This document shows, one piece after another, positions 35,658 to 44,578 of a DNA stretch of 48,533 nt. Source of the stretch: Salinarimonas ramus. GTDB taxonomy: Bacteria; Pseudomonadota; Alphaproteobacteria; Rhizobiales; Beijerinckiaceae. Numbering within the stretch: position 1 is the stretch's first letter; every line of letters begins with the position of its first letter. The stretch lies in assembly GCF_014645695.1 (NCBI RefSeq), contig NZ_BMMF01000019.1:1-48533 (forward strand). Reading direction: 5' to 3'. The notes under the pieces were generated by a model, which saw only the letters and a list, made by a program, of their open reading frames with translations, made no database searches and was not told the origin of the DNA. The position numbers and the translations under genes are program-made.

Positions 35658-38318
35658 ATGAGCGGCGTCAACCAGATCCGGTCGGCCTTCCTGAACTACT
35701 TCGCCAAGAACGGGCACGAGATCGTCCCCTCGTCCCCGCTCGTCCCGCGCAACGACCCGACCCTGATGTTCACGAACGCCGGGATGGTGCAGTTCAAGAA
35801 CGTCTTCACCGGCGTCGAGAAGCGCCCCTACACCACCGCCACGACGGCGCAGAAGGTCGTGCGAGCCGGTGGCAAGCACAACGATCTCGACAATGTCGGC
35901 TACACCGCCCGGCACCACACCTTCTTCGAGATGCTCGGCAACTTCTCCTTCGGCGACTATTTCAAGGAGCGGGCGATCGAGCTCGCCTGGAACCTGATCA
36001 CGAAGGAATACGGCCTGCCCGCCGATCGCCTTCTCGTCACCGTCTATTCGGAGGACGAGGACGCGGCCGCGCTGTGGCGCAAGATCGCCGGCCTGTCGGA
36101 CGACAAGATCATCCGCATCCCGACCTCCGACAATTTCTGGCAGATGGGCGACACCGGCCCCTGCGGCCCCTGCTCGGAGATCTTCTACGACCACGGCCCG
36201 CACATCCCCGGCGGCCCGCCCGGCTCGCCCGACGAGGACGGGGACCGCTTCATCGAGATCTGGAACCTCGTGTTCATGCAATACGAGCAGCTCTCGCCGG
36301 AGGAGCGCGTGAACCTGCCGCGGCCCTCCATCGACACCGGCATGGGCCTCGAGCGCATCGCCGCGGTGCTGCAGGGCACGCACGACAATTACGAGATCGA
36401 CACGATGCGCCTGCTCACGGGCGCCGTGGAGAACCTCACGAACGTCGACGCCAAGGGGCCGCAGAAGGCCTCCCACCGCGTCATTGCCGACCACCTGCGC
36501 GCCTCCGCCTTCCTCGTCGCCGACGGCGTGCTGCCGTCGAACGAGGGCCGCGGCTACGTGCTGCGTCGCATCATGCGCCGCGCCATGCGCCATGCGCAGC
36601 TGCTCGGCTCCCGCGAGCCGCTGATGCACCGGCTCGTCCACACCCTCGTGCGGGAGATGGGCGAGGCCTATCCCGAGCTGAACCGCGCCGAGCCGCTCAT
36701 CCGCGAGACGCTCGAGCTCGAGGAGACGCGTTTCCGCAAGACGCTGGAGCGCGGGCTGGGCATCCTCGACGAGGAGACGAAGGCGCTCGGGCGCGGCGAC
36801 GAACTCTCCGGCGAGACCGCCTTCACGCTCTACGACACCTACGGCTTCCCTCTCGACCTGACGCAGGACGCGCTGCGCTCCCGCGGCATCGGCGTCGACG
36901 TCTCCACCTTCAACGCGGCCATGGAGCGCCAGCGCGAGAAGGCCCGCGCCGCCTGGGCGGGCTCGGGCGAGGCCGCGACGGAGACCGTCTGGTACGGCAT
37001 CCGCGACGCGGTCGGCGCCACCGAGTTCCTCGGCTACGAGACCGAGAAGGCGGAGGGCGTCGTCGCCGCGCTCGTGCGCGAGGGCAAGCGCGTCGACACG
37101 ATCGGCGTGGGCGACACGGGTCTCCTCGTCGCCAACCAGACGCCCTTCTACGCCGAGAGCGGCGGCCAGGTCGGCGACACCGGCATCATCGCCGGCGCGG
37201 GCTTCCGCGCGCGGGTGACGAACGTCGAGAAGAAGCTGGGCGACCTGTGGGTCCACCACGTCACCGTGGAGGACGGCCACCTCGTCGTCGGGCATCCGGC
37301 GGAGTTCACCGTCGATCACGTGCGCCGCGCGACGATCCGCGCGCACCATTCCGCGACGCACCTCCTCCACGAGGCGCTGCGCCAGGTGCTCGGCGACCAC
37401 GTCGCGCAGAAGGGCTCGCTCGTCGCGCCCGATCGCCTGCGCTTCGACATCTCCCACCAGAAGCCGATCACCGAGGAGGAGCTCGGCCGGGTCGAGGCGC
37501 TGACCAACGCCCTCGTCCTGCAGAACGAGCCCGTGGTGACGAAGCTCATGGGCGTCGACGACGCCATCGCCTCGGGCGCGCGAGCGCTCTTCGGCGAGAA
37601 GTACGGCGAGGAGGTCCGCGTCGTGTCCATGGGCACGAACCCCGACGGCGCCCTCGCCGGCAAGCCGTATTCCATCGAGCTGTGCGGCGGCACGCACGTG
37701 ACGCGCACGGGCGAGATCGGCATGGTCTCGATCGTCGGCGAGAGCGCGGTCGCCGCCGGCGTGCGCCGCATCGAAGCGCTCACGGGCGAGGCCGCACGCC
37801 GGCATCTCGCCGAGGAATCGAAGGCGCTCCACGGCGTGGCGGGCCTCCTCAAGACCACGGTCGACGAGGTGCCAGGGCGCATCGCCGCCCTCGTCGAGGA
37901 GCGTCGCAAGCTCGAGCGCGACCTTGCCGAGGCGAGAAAGAAGCTCGCCATGGGCGGCGGCGGCGCCGGCGGCGGGGCCGACGACGTGCGCGAGGTCGCG
38001 GGCGTCAAGCTCATGGCCCGCGCCGTCGAGGGCGTCGCGCCCAAGGACCTGAAGAGCCTCGTCGACGAGGGCAAGCGCCGGCTCGGCTCGGGCATCGTCG
38101 CCATCGTCGGCGTCTCCGAGGACGGCAAGGCCGGCGTCGTCGTCGGTGTCACCGAGGACCTGACGGAGCGCTACGACGCGGTGGCGCTGGTGCGCGCGGC
38201 CTCCGAGGCGCTCGGCGGCAAGGGCGGCGGCGGGCGCCGCGACATGGCCCAGGCCGGCGGCCCCGACGGCGCCAAGGCGCAGGCCGCCCTCGACGCGGTG
38301 GTCGCCGCGCTCGGCTGA
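35658..38318 (+). CDS. alaS: Alanine-tRNA ligase
   Basis: This 886-residue class II synthetase charges tRNA-Ala. The N-terminal catalytic core includes [40 protein letters not shown] and [18 protein letters not shown]. The editing domain has the zinc-type motifs [12 protein letters not shown] and [13 protein letters not shown], which remove mischarged serine or glycine. A C-terminal Gly-rich C-Ala/DHHA1 domain ends the protein. The length is normal. The start at 35658 matches the family N-terminus, [14 protein letters not shown]. It is followed by an unrelated MFS gene 34 bases downstream. No T-box or other leader structure was recognised. Confidence 0.98.
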   Translation: MSGVNQIRSAFLNYFAKNGHEIVPSSPLVPRNDPTLMFTNAGMVQFKNVFTGVEKRPYTTATTAQKVVRAGGKHNDLDNVGYTARHHTFFEMLGNFSFGDYFKERAIELAWNLITKEYGLPADRLLVTVYSEDEDAAALWRKIAGLSDDKIIRIPTSDNFWQMGDTGPCGPCSEIFYDHGPHIPGGPPGSPDEDGDRFIEIWNLVFMQYEQLSPEERVNLPRPSIDTGMGLERIAAVLQGTHDNYEIDTMRLLTGAVENLTNVDAKGPQKASHRVIADHLRASAFLVADGVLPSNEGRGYVLRRIMRRAMRHAQLLGSREPLMHRLVHTLVREMGEAYPELNRAEPLIRETLELEETRFRKTLERGLGILDEETKALGRGDELSGETAFTLYDTYGFPLDLTQDALRSRGIGVDVSTFNAAMERQREKARAAWAGSGEAATETVWYGIRDAVGATEFLGYETEKAEGVVAALVREGKRVDTIGVGDTGLLVANQTPFYAESGGQVGDTGIIAGAGFRARVTNVEKKLGDLWVHHVTVEDGHLVVGHPAEFTVDHVRRATIRAHHSATHLLHEALRQVLGDHVAQKGSLVAPDRLRFDISHQKPITEEELGRVEALTNALVLQNEPVVTKLMGVDDAIASGARALFGEKYGEEVRVVSMGTNPDGALAGKPYSIELCGGTHVTRTGEIGMVSIVGESAVAAGVRRIEALTGEAARRHLAEESKALHGVAGLLKTTVDEVPGRIAALVEERRKLERDLAEARKKLAMGGGGAGGGADDVREVAGVKLMARAVEGVAPKDLKSLVDEGKRRLGSGIVAIVGVSEDGKAGVVVGVTEDLTERYDAVALVRAASEALGGKGGGGRRDMAQAGGPDGAKAQAALDAVVAALG

Positions 38319-38352
38319 CGCGCGCACGAAAAAGCCGCGGCGGGAGGACGCG

Positions 38353-39864
38353 ATGGACGACGCCGCGGCGAGCACCACCTCCCATCCTCCTCCACCTGCC
38401 CCGGCCCTCTCGGCGGCCGCCCGGGCCTGGGTGCTCGCGGGCACGATCCTCGCCTCCGCGATGGCCTTCATCGACGGCACGGTGGTGCACGTCGCGCTTC
38501 CGGCGCTGCAGAGCGACCTCGAGGCCGGCTTCACCGCACTGCAATGGGTGGTGAACGGCTACGCGCTGACGCTGGGCGGGCTCATCCTGGTGGGCGGCGC
38601 GCTCGGGGACCGGGTCGGGCGCCGGCGCATCTTCGTGTGGGGCATCGCCCTCTTCGCCCTCGCCTCCCTCGCCTGCGCGCTCGCGCCGAACGCCGCCGCC
38701 CTCGTCGCCGCGCGCCTCGTCCAGGGCGTCGGCGCGGCGCTGCTCGTGCCGCAATCCCTCGCCATCATCGCCGCCTCCTTCCCCAAGGACGTGCGCGGGC
38801 GCGCCATCGGCATCTGGGCCGGCGCCTCCGCCATCACGACGGCGCTCGGCCCGCCGCTCGGCGGCTTCCTCGTCGACGCGCTCTCCTGGCGCGCGGTGTT
38901 CTGGATCAACCTGCCGCTTTCCGCCGCCGCGATCTGGATCGCGCTCGCGCACATGCCGGACGATCGCGGCGCGAGCGGCAGCGAGGCCGCGGGGCCGCTC
39001 GACTGGCCGGGCGCGTTGCTGGCGATCCTCGGCTTCGGCCTCGTGACGCTGGCGCTGACGCTCGGCTCGGAGACCGGCATCGGCCTCGCTCTGCCGATCG
39101 CGCTCTTCGTCGCCGGCGCCGGCGCCCTCGCGTCCTTCGTCGCGGTGGAGGCGCGGGCGAGGAGCCCCTTGATGCCGCTCTCGCTCTTCTCGAGCCGTGC
39201 GTTCACGGGAGCCAACGTCGTCACGCTCTTCCTCTACGCGGCGTTCGTGACGGCGCTCTTCCTCGTGCCGTTCGAGCTGCAGAGCCGGCGCGGGCTCTCG
39301 GCGACGCAGGTGGGGCTGACCATGCTGCCGATCGGGCTGATCATCGGCACGGCCTCGCGCTTCTCCGGCGCCTGGGGAGACCGGGTGGGGCCGCAGCTGC
39401 CGCTGGCGCTCGGATCGGCCGTGGTGGCGCTCGGGATCGCCGGGCTCGCCGCGGGGCTCTCCTCGTACTGGCTCGGTGTGCTCGCGCCCATCGTCGTCAT
39501 GTCCTGCGGCATGGCGCTCGCCGTCGCGCCCCTGACGACGAGCGTGATGAACGCCGTCGACGAGGCCCGCGCCGGCGCGGCGTCGGGGGTCAACAACGCG
39601 GCGAGCCGCCTCGCCGGGCTCTTCGGCGTCGCCATCGCGGGATCGCTCGCGAGCGCGCTGTTCTTCGCCCGCGCCGGCGACGCCGCCGGGACGGAGGCGC
39701 GGTTCGGCACGCTGCCGCCGCCGGGCGATCCCGCCCGCGCCGCGCTCGAGGCGGCTTTTCTCTCGGGGTTCGGCGCCGCGCTCTGGCTCGCGGCCGCCTG
39801 GGCGGCGATCGCGGCCCTCGTCGCCTGGCGCCTGCCGCCGCCCACGCGAGACGCCGCGCCATGA
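38353..39864 (+). CDS. MFS transporter, DHA2 (EmrB/QacA-like) family
   Basis: This 503-residue protein has fourteen predicted helices. It begins with the DHA2 pattern LASAMAFIDGTVVHVALPALQSDL and continues with WVVNGYALTLGGLILVGGALGDRVGRRRIF, which contains the MFS A-motif. A later GPPLGGFLVDALSWRAVFWINLP segment is the antiporter C-motif. Such proteins export drugs or metabolites in exchange for protons. GGGAGG precedes the ATG. Its stop overlaps the ATG of the PAP2 gene (ATGA at 39861-39864), so the two are translationally coupled. No EmrA-like membrane-fusion partner is present, so it probably works alone in the inner membrane. Confidence 0.92.
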   Translation: MDDAAASTTSHPPPPAPALSAAARAWVLAGTILASAMAFIDGTVVHVALPALQSDLEAGFTALQWVVNGYALTLGGLILVGGALGDRVGRRRIFVWGIALFALASLACALAPNAAALVAARLVQGVGAALLVPQSLAIIAASFPKDVRGRAIGIWAGASAITTALGPPLGGFLVDALSWRAVFWINLPLSAAAIWIALAHMPDDRGASGSEAAGPLDWPGALLAILGFGLVTLALTLGSETGIGLALPIALFVAGAGALASFVAVEARARSPLMPLSLFSSRAFTGANVVTLFLYAAFVTALFLVPFELQSRRGLSATQVGLTMLPIGLIIGTASRFSGAWGDRVGPQLPLALGSAVVALGIAGLAAGLSSYWLGVLAPIVVMSCGMALAVAPLTTSVMNAVDEARAGAASGVNNAASRLAGLFGVAIAGSLASALFFARAGDAAGTEARFGTLPPPGDPARAALEAAFLSGFGAALWLAAAWAAIAALVAWRLPPPTRDAAP

Positions 39865-40625
39865 CGGGCTGGATCGATCGCGCCAGGCTCGGCGTTGGGG
39901 TCGCGATGAAACGGCCTTCCCTCCTCGTCCACGCCGCGCTCGAGAACCGCGCGGCCCTCCTCCTCCTCGCCCTCGCGGCCGGTGGCCTGTGGGGCTTCAT
40001 CGCGCTCGCCGACGAGGTGCTCGAAGGCGAGACCCACGCCATCGACGAAGCGATCCTCGTCGCGCTTCGCGTGCCCGGCGACCTGTCGGATCCGCTCGGC
40101 CCCGGCTGGTTCGAGGAGATGATGCGCGACTTCACCGCGCTCGGCGGCACGGGCGTCCTCACCCTGATCACGCTGGCCGTCGTCGGCTTCCTGCTCGTGG
40201 CGCGCGCACCGCGAGCCGCCCTCGCGGTGGCCCTCGCCATCGGCGGCGGCATCCTGCTCTCGACGCTGCTCAAGTCCGGCTTCGACCGGCCGCGCCCGGA
40301 CCTCGTGCCCCACGGCAGCATCGTCTACACCGCGAGCTTCCCCTCCGGGCACTCGATGATGTCGGCGACGGTCTACCTGACCCTGGCCGCCCTCCTCTCG
40401 CGGGTGCTGGAGCGGCGCCGGCTGCGGATCTATCTCGTGACGCTCGCCGTCATGTTGACGCTTCTCGTCGGCGCGAGCCGGGTCTATCTCGGCGTCCATT
40501 GGCCGACCGACGTCCTCGCCGGCTGGACGGTGGGCGCGGTCTGGGCGCTCGGCGCGTCGGTGATCATGCTGCGCCTGCAGCTCGCCCGCACGGTGGAGCG
40601 TCCGGCAGCGACGGACGTGGATTAG
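39861..40625 (+). CDS. PAP2 superfamily phosphatase (membrane)
   Basis: This 254-residue membrane protein has the complete acid-phosphatase motif set: KSGFDRPRP (motif 1), FPSGHSMMSATVY (motif 2) and SRVYLGVHWPTDVLAGW (motif 3, with the catalytic histidine). About six helices are predicted. Family members remove phosphate from lipids such as phosphatidate, phosphatidylglycerol phosphate or undecaprenyl pyrophosphate at the periplasmic face. The start overlaps the upstream MFS gene by four bases, so it is the second gene of a two-gene unit. Its end marks the last normal-GC DNA before the AT-rich insert. Confidence 0.92.
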   Translation: MTGWIDRARLGVGVAMKRPSLLVHAALENRAALLLLALAAGGLWGFIALADEVLEGETHAIDEAILVALRVPGDLSDPLGPGWFEEMMRDFTALGGTGVLTLITLAVVGFLLVARAPRAALAVALAIGGGILLSTLLKSGFDRPRPDLVPHGSIVYTASFPSGHSMMSATVYLTLAALLSRVLERRRLRIYLVTLAVMLTLLVGASRVYLGVHWPTDVLAGWTVGAVWALGASVIMLRLQLARTVERPAATDVD

Positions 40626-40668
40626 GCACCGCTTGCCCGCTTGAAGCCTTTTTAGGCACCATGATCGC

Positions 40669-40698
40669 TTGTCCGTGATCATGATCTTGACCTATAAA
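40669..40698 (+). promoter_or_regulatory. Promoter-like element TTGTCC-18-TATAAA of the AT-rich gene
   Basis: TTGTCC at 40669-40674 and TATAAA at 40693-40698 are separated by 18 bases. Transcription would begin at about 40705, downstream of the first in-frame ATG (40703), which favours translation from the ATG at 40733. Confidence 0.5.
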
Positions 40699-40732
40699 TT
40701 GAATGCGCTTCTTCGTCGGTCGGGATGACACA

Positions 40733-41482
40733 ATGACCCTGTTCGCTATTGTATGCATAGCCTCTATATTGTGGCTGATCTTTGCAGCATCACTTATGTT
40801 TTCGCCCTTCCTTGGATCTGACAACCTAATTTTGGGCGCCTACACCCTCAATGAATTGGGCGACATGCTAGCAGGATTCTTTGCACCTCTTGCTTTTGTG
40901 TGGTTCTTTATGGCTACATGGCTTCAAAGAAAGGAGCTTATTGCTACGCGCGAAGTACTCAATGCTCAAAGGGAGGAGCTCCGCGCAACAGCCGATGCGA
41001 ATTCAAAGCAGGTCGATTTGATGGAACAAACATTGAGCACAAGCCTGACACGAACAGAGTATGAGGAATATCATCTTAGATTGTATTATGCTTTCGAACA
41101 AATCCACAGGAGCAGAACAGTGTATCTGGGACATACAAGCTCTAGGCATGGCAGGTCTCCAGTAAGTCTCTACACAGTCTTTCCGAAAGATGACGTGGAA
41201 TGGAAATCGGCAGATCGAGATGACAGGATTGACTTAGTAGCAAGACGATTGATTGATCGTGGGAGATCCGTGTTTGATGAGATGAACAATATAACCGAAT
41301 TTAACAAAAACAGCATCGAACAGATAAACAATATCCTAATTGAGTTGAATAGATTACTCACTGAATCTCCATTTATATTCAACAAAATGTGCGAAGCCCG
41401 GAACAGGGCCCTGTCATTGATGAGAATTCGGGACATACTGGAGAAAGTCGTACGCGATTCCTATGCTAGACAGACTTCATAG
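40733..41482 (+). CDS. AT-rich orphan: two-TM, coiled-coil membrane protein of unknown function
   Basis: No named family is recognised. The 249-residue product has two N-terminal helices (about residues 3-22 and 43-63) joined by a loop. The second is introduced by the phrase LGDMLAGFFAPLAFVWFF, a pattern I know from many orphan accessory proteins. A predicted coiled coil (about 64-105, rich in Glu/Gln/Arg) and a mostly helical cytoplasmic tail follow. Base composition is far from its surroundings: sampled lines at 40741, 40921 and 41281 are roughly 40, 48 and 28% G+C against about 70% around. Codon use is accordingly foreign, so recent transfer is likely. The in-frame ATG at 40703 is an alternative start, but the -10 box sits too close to it. 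It stands alone between the PAP2 and histidine kinase genes. Confidence 0.8.
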   Translation: MTLFAIVCIASILWLIFAASLMFSPFLGSDNLILGAYTLNELGDMLAGFFAPLAFVWFFMATWLQRKELIATREVLNAQREELRATADANSKQVDLMEQTLSTSLTRTEYEEYHLRLYYAFEQIHRSRTVYLGHTSSRHGRSPVSLYTVFPKDDVEWKSADRDDRIDLVARRLIDRGRSVFDEMNNITEFNKNSIEQINNILIELNRLLTESPFIFNKMCEARNRALSLMRIRDILEKVVRDSYARQTS

Positions 41483-41561
41483 GCGTTCTACTCCGCCGCC
41501 GACTTTTTGCACCCATGAATGACTCGCGCGAAGCCGCTTCAAATCAAGCATCAAGTACGCA

Positions 41562-42986
41562 TCAACCCGGCAGCCGCACCGTCGCGCGCAGGCCGCCCAG
41601 CGGGCTCTCGTCGAGCGCGATGTCGCCGCCGTGGGCGCGGGCGATGTCGCGGGCGATGGGCAGGCCGAGGCCCGAGCCGCCTTCGTCCTGGTTGCGCGCT
41701 TCGTCGAGGCGAACGAACGGCTTGAACACCTCGTCGCGCATGTCCGCCGGGATGCCGGGCCCGTCGTCGTCCACGGTGATCGTCAGCCAGCGCCCCTCGT
41801 GCACCGCCCGCACCGCGATCGTCGTGCCGTGGCGGGCGGCGTTGGAGACGAGGTTGATCAGCATGCGGCGGAAGGCGTCGGGGCGCACGATGATCGTCGT
41901 GTCGCCCTCGATGGCGAGGTCGACCGGATGCCCCTGGCGACGCGCATCGGCGACCAGCTCCTCCAGCAACGTGCCGAGATCGACCTCGATCGCGCTCTCG
42001 CCGGCGTCGCCGCGCGCGAAGGCGAGATAGCCCTCGAGCATGCGGCTCATCTCGTCGACGTCCCGGCGCAGGTCCTCGACGTCGGGCGCGTCCATCAAGG
42101 CGAGCGAGAGCTTGAAGCGGGTGAGGATGGTGCGCAGGTCGTGCGAGACGCCGTTGAGCATCGTCGTGCGCTGCTCGCGGGCGCGCTCGATGCGCCGCTT
42201 CATCTCGACGAAGGCGTGACCCGCCTGGCGCACCTCGCGGGCGCCGCGCGGCCGGAAATCGGCGTCGCGGCCCTTGCCGTAGCTCTCCGCCGCCTCCGCC
42301 AGCGTGAGGATCGGGCGGATCTGGTTGCGCAGGAAGAGGATGGCGATGGCCATCAGCACCAGCGACGAGCCGATCATCCACAGGAGGAAGATGTGCGAGT
42401 TCGAGGCGTAGGCCTGGCTGCGCCGCGCCACCACGCGCATGACGGCGTCGTCGAGCTTGATGCGGATCTCGATCAGGTTCGAGCGCCCGAGCGTGTCGAT
42501 CCAGAACGGCCGGCCGATCTGGCGGGCGATCTGCTCGGAGAGCGCCGCGTCGAGGATGGAGAAGAAGGGCTTGGGCCCCGGCGGCGGAAGGTCGACGCCG
42601 CGCTGCACCTCGACGTCGAGCCCGAGCCTCTGGGAGGCGATTCGGCGCAGCGTGCGCCCCTCCTCGTCCTGCGGGTAGGTCTCCCAGATGTCGATGAGCG
42701 CCGCGATGTCCGCCGTCACGGCCGACGACAGGCGCATCGTCACCGTCTGCCAGTGCCGCTCCATGAAGACGTAGGCGATGATCGACTGCAGGAGCACGAT
42801 CGGCACGATGACGATGATCAGCGAGCGCGCGTAGAGGCCCTTGGGCATGATCGAGCCGAGCCAGCGGGCGCTGCGGCGATAGGCGCGGCCGGAGCCGGCG
42901 ATCGGCGCCCACAGCGCCGAGGCCGTGCGCCGCAGCGGGCCGCGGCGGGGCGTCGTCTCGCGAGGGGCGGCGCCGGCGCCGTCCAT
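41562..42986 (-). CDS. Sensor histidine kinase (EnvZ-like, HAMP-HisKA-HATPase)
   Basis: This 474-residue sensor has two transmembrane helices (about 53-75 and 198-219) around a periplasmic domain of about 120 residues. A HAMP linker (about 220-270) and a HisKA domain follow, with the phosphorylated H282 in NGVSHDLRTILTR, and then a HATPase domain (NLVSNAARHG, DDDGPGIP, GSGLGLPIAR). The long cytoplasmic N-terminus (about 50 residues, Arg/Pro-rich) is unusual in length. It is the third gene of a MarR-response regulator-kinase operon, starting three bases after the regulator's stop, so it is the cognate kinase. The signal is unknown; the EnvZ-like layout suggests envelope or osmotic sensing. Confidence 0.92.
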   Translation of the reverse strand: MDGAGAAPRETTPRRGPLRRTASALWAPIAGSGRAYRRSARWLGSIMPKGLYARSLIIVIVPIVLLQSIIAYVFMERHWQTVTMRLSSAVTADIAALIDIWETYPQDEEGRTLRRIASQRLGLDVEVQRGVDLPPPGPKPFFSILDAALSEQIARQIGRPFWIDTLGRSNLIEIRIKLDDAVMRVVARRSQAYASNSHIFLLWMIGSSLVLMAIAILFLRNQIRPILTLAEAAESYGKGRDADFRPRGAREVRQAGHAFVEMKRRIERAREQRTTMLNGVSHDLRTILTRFKLSLALMDAPDVEDLRRDVDEMSRMLEGYLAFARGDAGESAIEVDLGTLLEELVADARRQGHPVDLAIEGDTTIIVRPDAFRRMLINLVSNAARHGTTIAVRAVHEGRWLTITVDDDGPGIPADMRDEVFKPFVRLDEARNQDEGGSGLGLPIARDIARAHGGDIALDESPLGGLRATVRLPG

Positions 42987-42989
42987 CCC

Positions 42990-43754
42990 TCAGCGCTCCG
43001 CGACGAGCCGGTAGCCGACCCCACGCACGGTCTGGAGCACCAGCGGGTTGGCGGGATCGACCTCGATCTTGCGGCGCAGGCGGTTGATCTGCACGTCGAC
43101 GGTTCGCTCGTTGAGCGCCGCGCCCGCTCCCGAGAGATCCTCGCGCGGAACGTTCTCGTTGGCGCGCGAGCCGAGGATGGTGAGGATCTCGCGCTCGCGC
43201 TCGGTCAGGCGGATCGCCTCCTCGCCGCGGCGCAGCTCGCCGCGATCCAGCCGGAAGACGAAGGGGCCGAAACGGATCTCGTCGCCCGGGCCGGCCTCGC
43301 CGGAGGCGGCGACCGGCGCCGCGCGCTTGAGGATGTTGCCCAGCCGCAGAACGAGCTCGCGCGGCTCGAAGGGCTTGGCGAGATAGTCGTCCGCGCCGAT
43401 CTCGAGGCCGGTGATGCGGTCGCTCGTGTCCGAGCGCGCGGTGAGCATCAGGATCGGCGTGTCCGCGCTCTCGCGCACGGAGCGAGCGAATTCGAAGCCG
43501 GTTTCGCCGGGCATCATCACGTCGAGCACGAGGGCGTCGAAGACGAAGTTCTCCGACTTCGCCCGCGCCTCCGCGGCGCTCGCCGCCGTGGTGACCCGAA
43601 AGCCGTTCTCGGTGAGGTACTTGCCGATGAGGTCGCGCAGCCGCCGGTCGTCGTCGACGACGAGGACGTGGGGCGCGTGATCGGGCAGCTCGACGCGCCC
43701 CTCCCCGCTCGCGTCCGGCGCCGGGCTGCCGGCGGCGATCTCGAGATCCGTCAT
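42990..43754 (-). CDS. Response regulator transcription factor (OmpR/PetR-like)
   Basis: This is a 254-residue OmpR-class regulator. The receiver domain (about 28-145) has the acidic pocket VVDDD, phospho-acceptor D78 in LVLDVMMPG, and K127 in AKPFEPREL. The winged-helix output domain (about 155-250) ends in ERTVDVQINRLRRKIE and VRGVGYRL. In Rhodobacter the homologous PetR lies next to a MarR-type PetP, and the same pairing is seen here. Its ATG overlaps the MarR stop by four bases (ATGA), and its own stop is three bases before the kinase start. Targets cannot be deduced from the window. Confidence 0.93.
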   Translation of the reverse strand: MTDLEIAAGSPAPDASGEGRVELPDHAPHVLVVDDDRRLRDLIGKYLTENGFRVTTAASAAEARAKSENFVFDALVLDVMMPGETGFEFARSVRESADTPILMLTARSDTSDRITGLEIGADDYLAKPFEPRELVLRLGNILKRAAPVAASGEAGPGDEIRFGPFVFRLDRGELRRGEEAIRLTEREREILTILGSRANENVPREDLSGAGAALNERTVDVQINRLRRKIEVDPANPLVLQTVRGVGYRLVAER

Positions 43755-44362
43755 GAGCCCTCTCCCGGGCCGTCCACGCGCCGCGCGACGGCGTCGCGCT
43801 CGCCGGGGTCGATCATCGCGAGCAGGAAGTCCGCCACGGCCGAGCGTCCCTCCGCCGGAATGTCCGCCAGCGCGCGGCCGATGCGCTGCGTCTGCAGCCG
43901 CGACAGCCGCAGCGCCAGCGAGCCGCCGGCCTCCGTCACGAAGAGGAGGCGCTGGCGGCGGTCCGTTGTCCCGGGGCGGGCCTCGACGAAGCCCTTCTCG
44001 ATCAGCTCTTTCAGCACGCGGTTCAAGCTCTGCTTGGTGATCCGCAGGATCTCCAGGAGTTCGGCGATCGTGAGGCCGGGATTGCGCGCGACGAAGTGCA
44101 GGACCCGGTGATGCGCCCGCCCGAAGCCGTAATCGTCGAGGATGCGGTCGGGGTCGCCGACGAAGTCGCGATAGGCGAAGAAGAACAGCTCGATGAGGTC
44201 GTAGGCCGGCAGGTCCGGATCCTGCCCCGGCGCCTCGCGGGCATGGGCGCGCGCGGCCTCGCGCACCCGGGTCGCGTCCGATCCGGCGAGCCGGAGCGCG
44301 GCGGCGTCCGGCCGGGTCTCGGGCGGGGCATCGGGCAGTGTCTTGGCGGTCGCCTGGGTCAC
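43751..44362 (-). CDS. MarR family transcriptional regulator (PetP-like)
   Basis: This 203-residue protein has a MarR winged-helix domain (about 75-150: ELLEILRITKQSLNRVLKELIEKGFV, then the wing PGTTDRRQRLLFVTEAG). It is preceded by an N-terminal extension of about 55 residues rich in Ala/Pro. It resembles PetP, the MarR-like partner of PetR. A GTG start at 44362 is used. It is the first gene of the three-gene regulatory operon and overlaps the response regulator gene by four bases. Divergently transcribed ilvE begins 216 bases away. GTTGAC/GTCAAC repeats in the gap could be its operator. Confidence 0.9.
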   Translation of the reverse strand: MTQATAKTLPDAPPETRPDAAALRLAGSDATRVREAARAHAREAPGQDPDLPAYDLIELFFFAYRDFVGDPDRILDDYGFGRAHHRVLHFVARNPGLTIAELLEILRITKQSLNRVLKELIEKGFVEARPGTTDRRQRLLFVTEAGGSLALRLSRLQTQRIGRALADIPAEGRSAVADFLLAMIDPGERDAVARRVDGPGEGS

Positions 44363-44398
44363 GTCCGAAAAAATCCTCGTCGCCTATACGTCAGCCTT

Positions 44399-44433
44399 GT
44401 TGACATATCTCAGGCCGATTGTTACTCGTCAAC
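44399..44433. promoter_or_regulatory. Candidate promoter/operator in the MarR-ilvE divergent region
   Basis: TTGACA at 44400-44405 followed after 17 bases by TACTCG could be an ilvE promoter. The same stretch is bounded by the inverted pair GTTGAC (44399-44404) and GTCAAC (44428-44433), and a further GTCA precedes it at 44390-44393. The arrangement would suit binding by the adjacent MarR protein. The match is suggestive only. Confidence 0.3.
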
Positions 44434-44578
44434 CCCGATCGGCGAAAGGATCGATCGTTCTCGCGCCCTCAGCGGCAATGCCGTGTCTCATCCCCGGCAT
44501 TCCACGACACGGCGCGAGAAGCAACGGAGCCGGCCCGGACCGGCGCGCAAGACCCGCATGCCAAGGAGAAGCGGTCCC

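Noticed and set aside
35640-38534. A 964-codon minus-strand ORF opposite alaS
   Set aside because: Same reason: low-complexity translation and perfect overlap with a core gene on the other strand.
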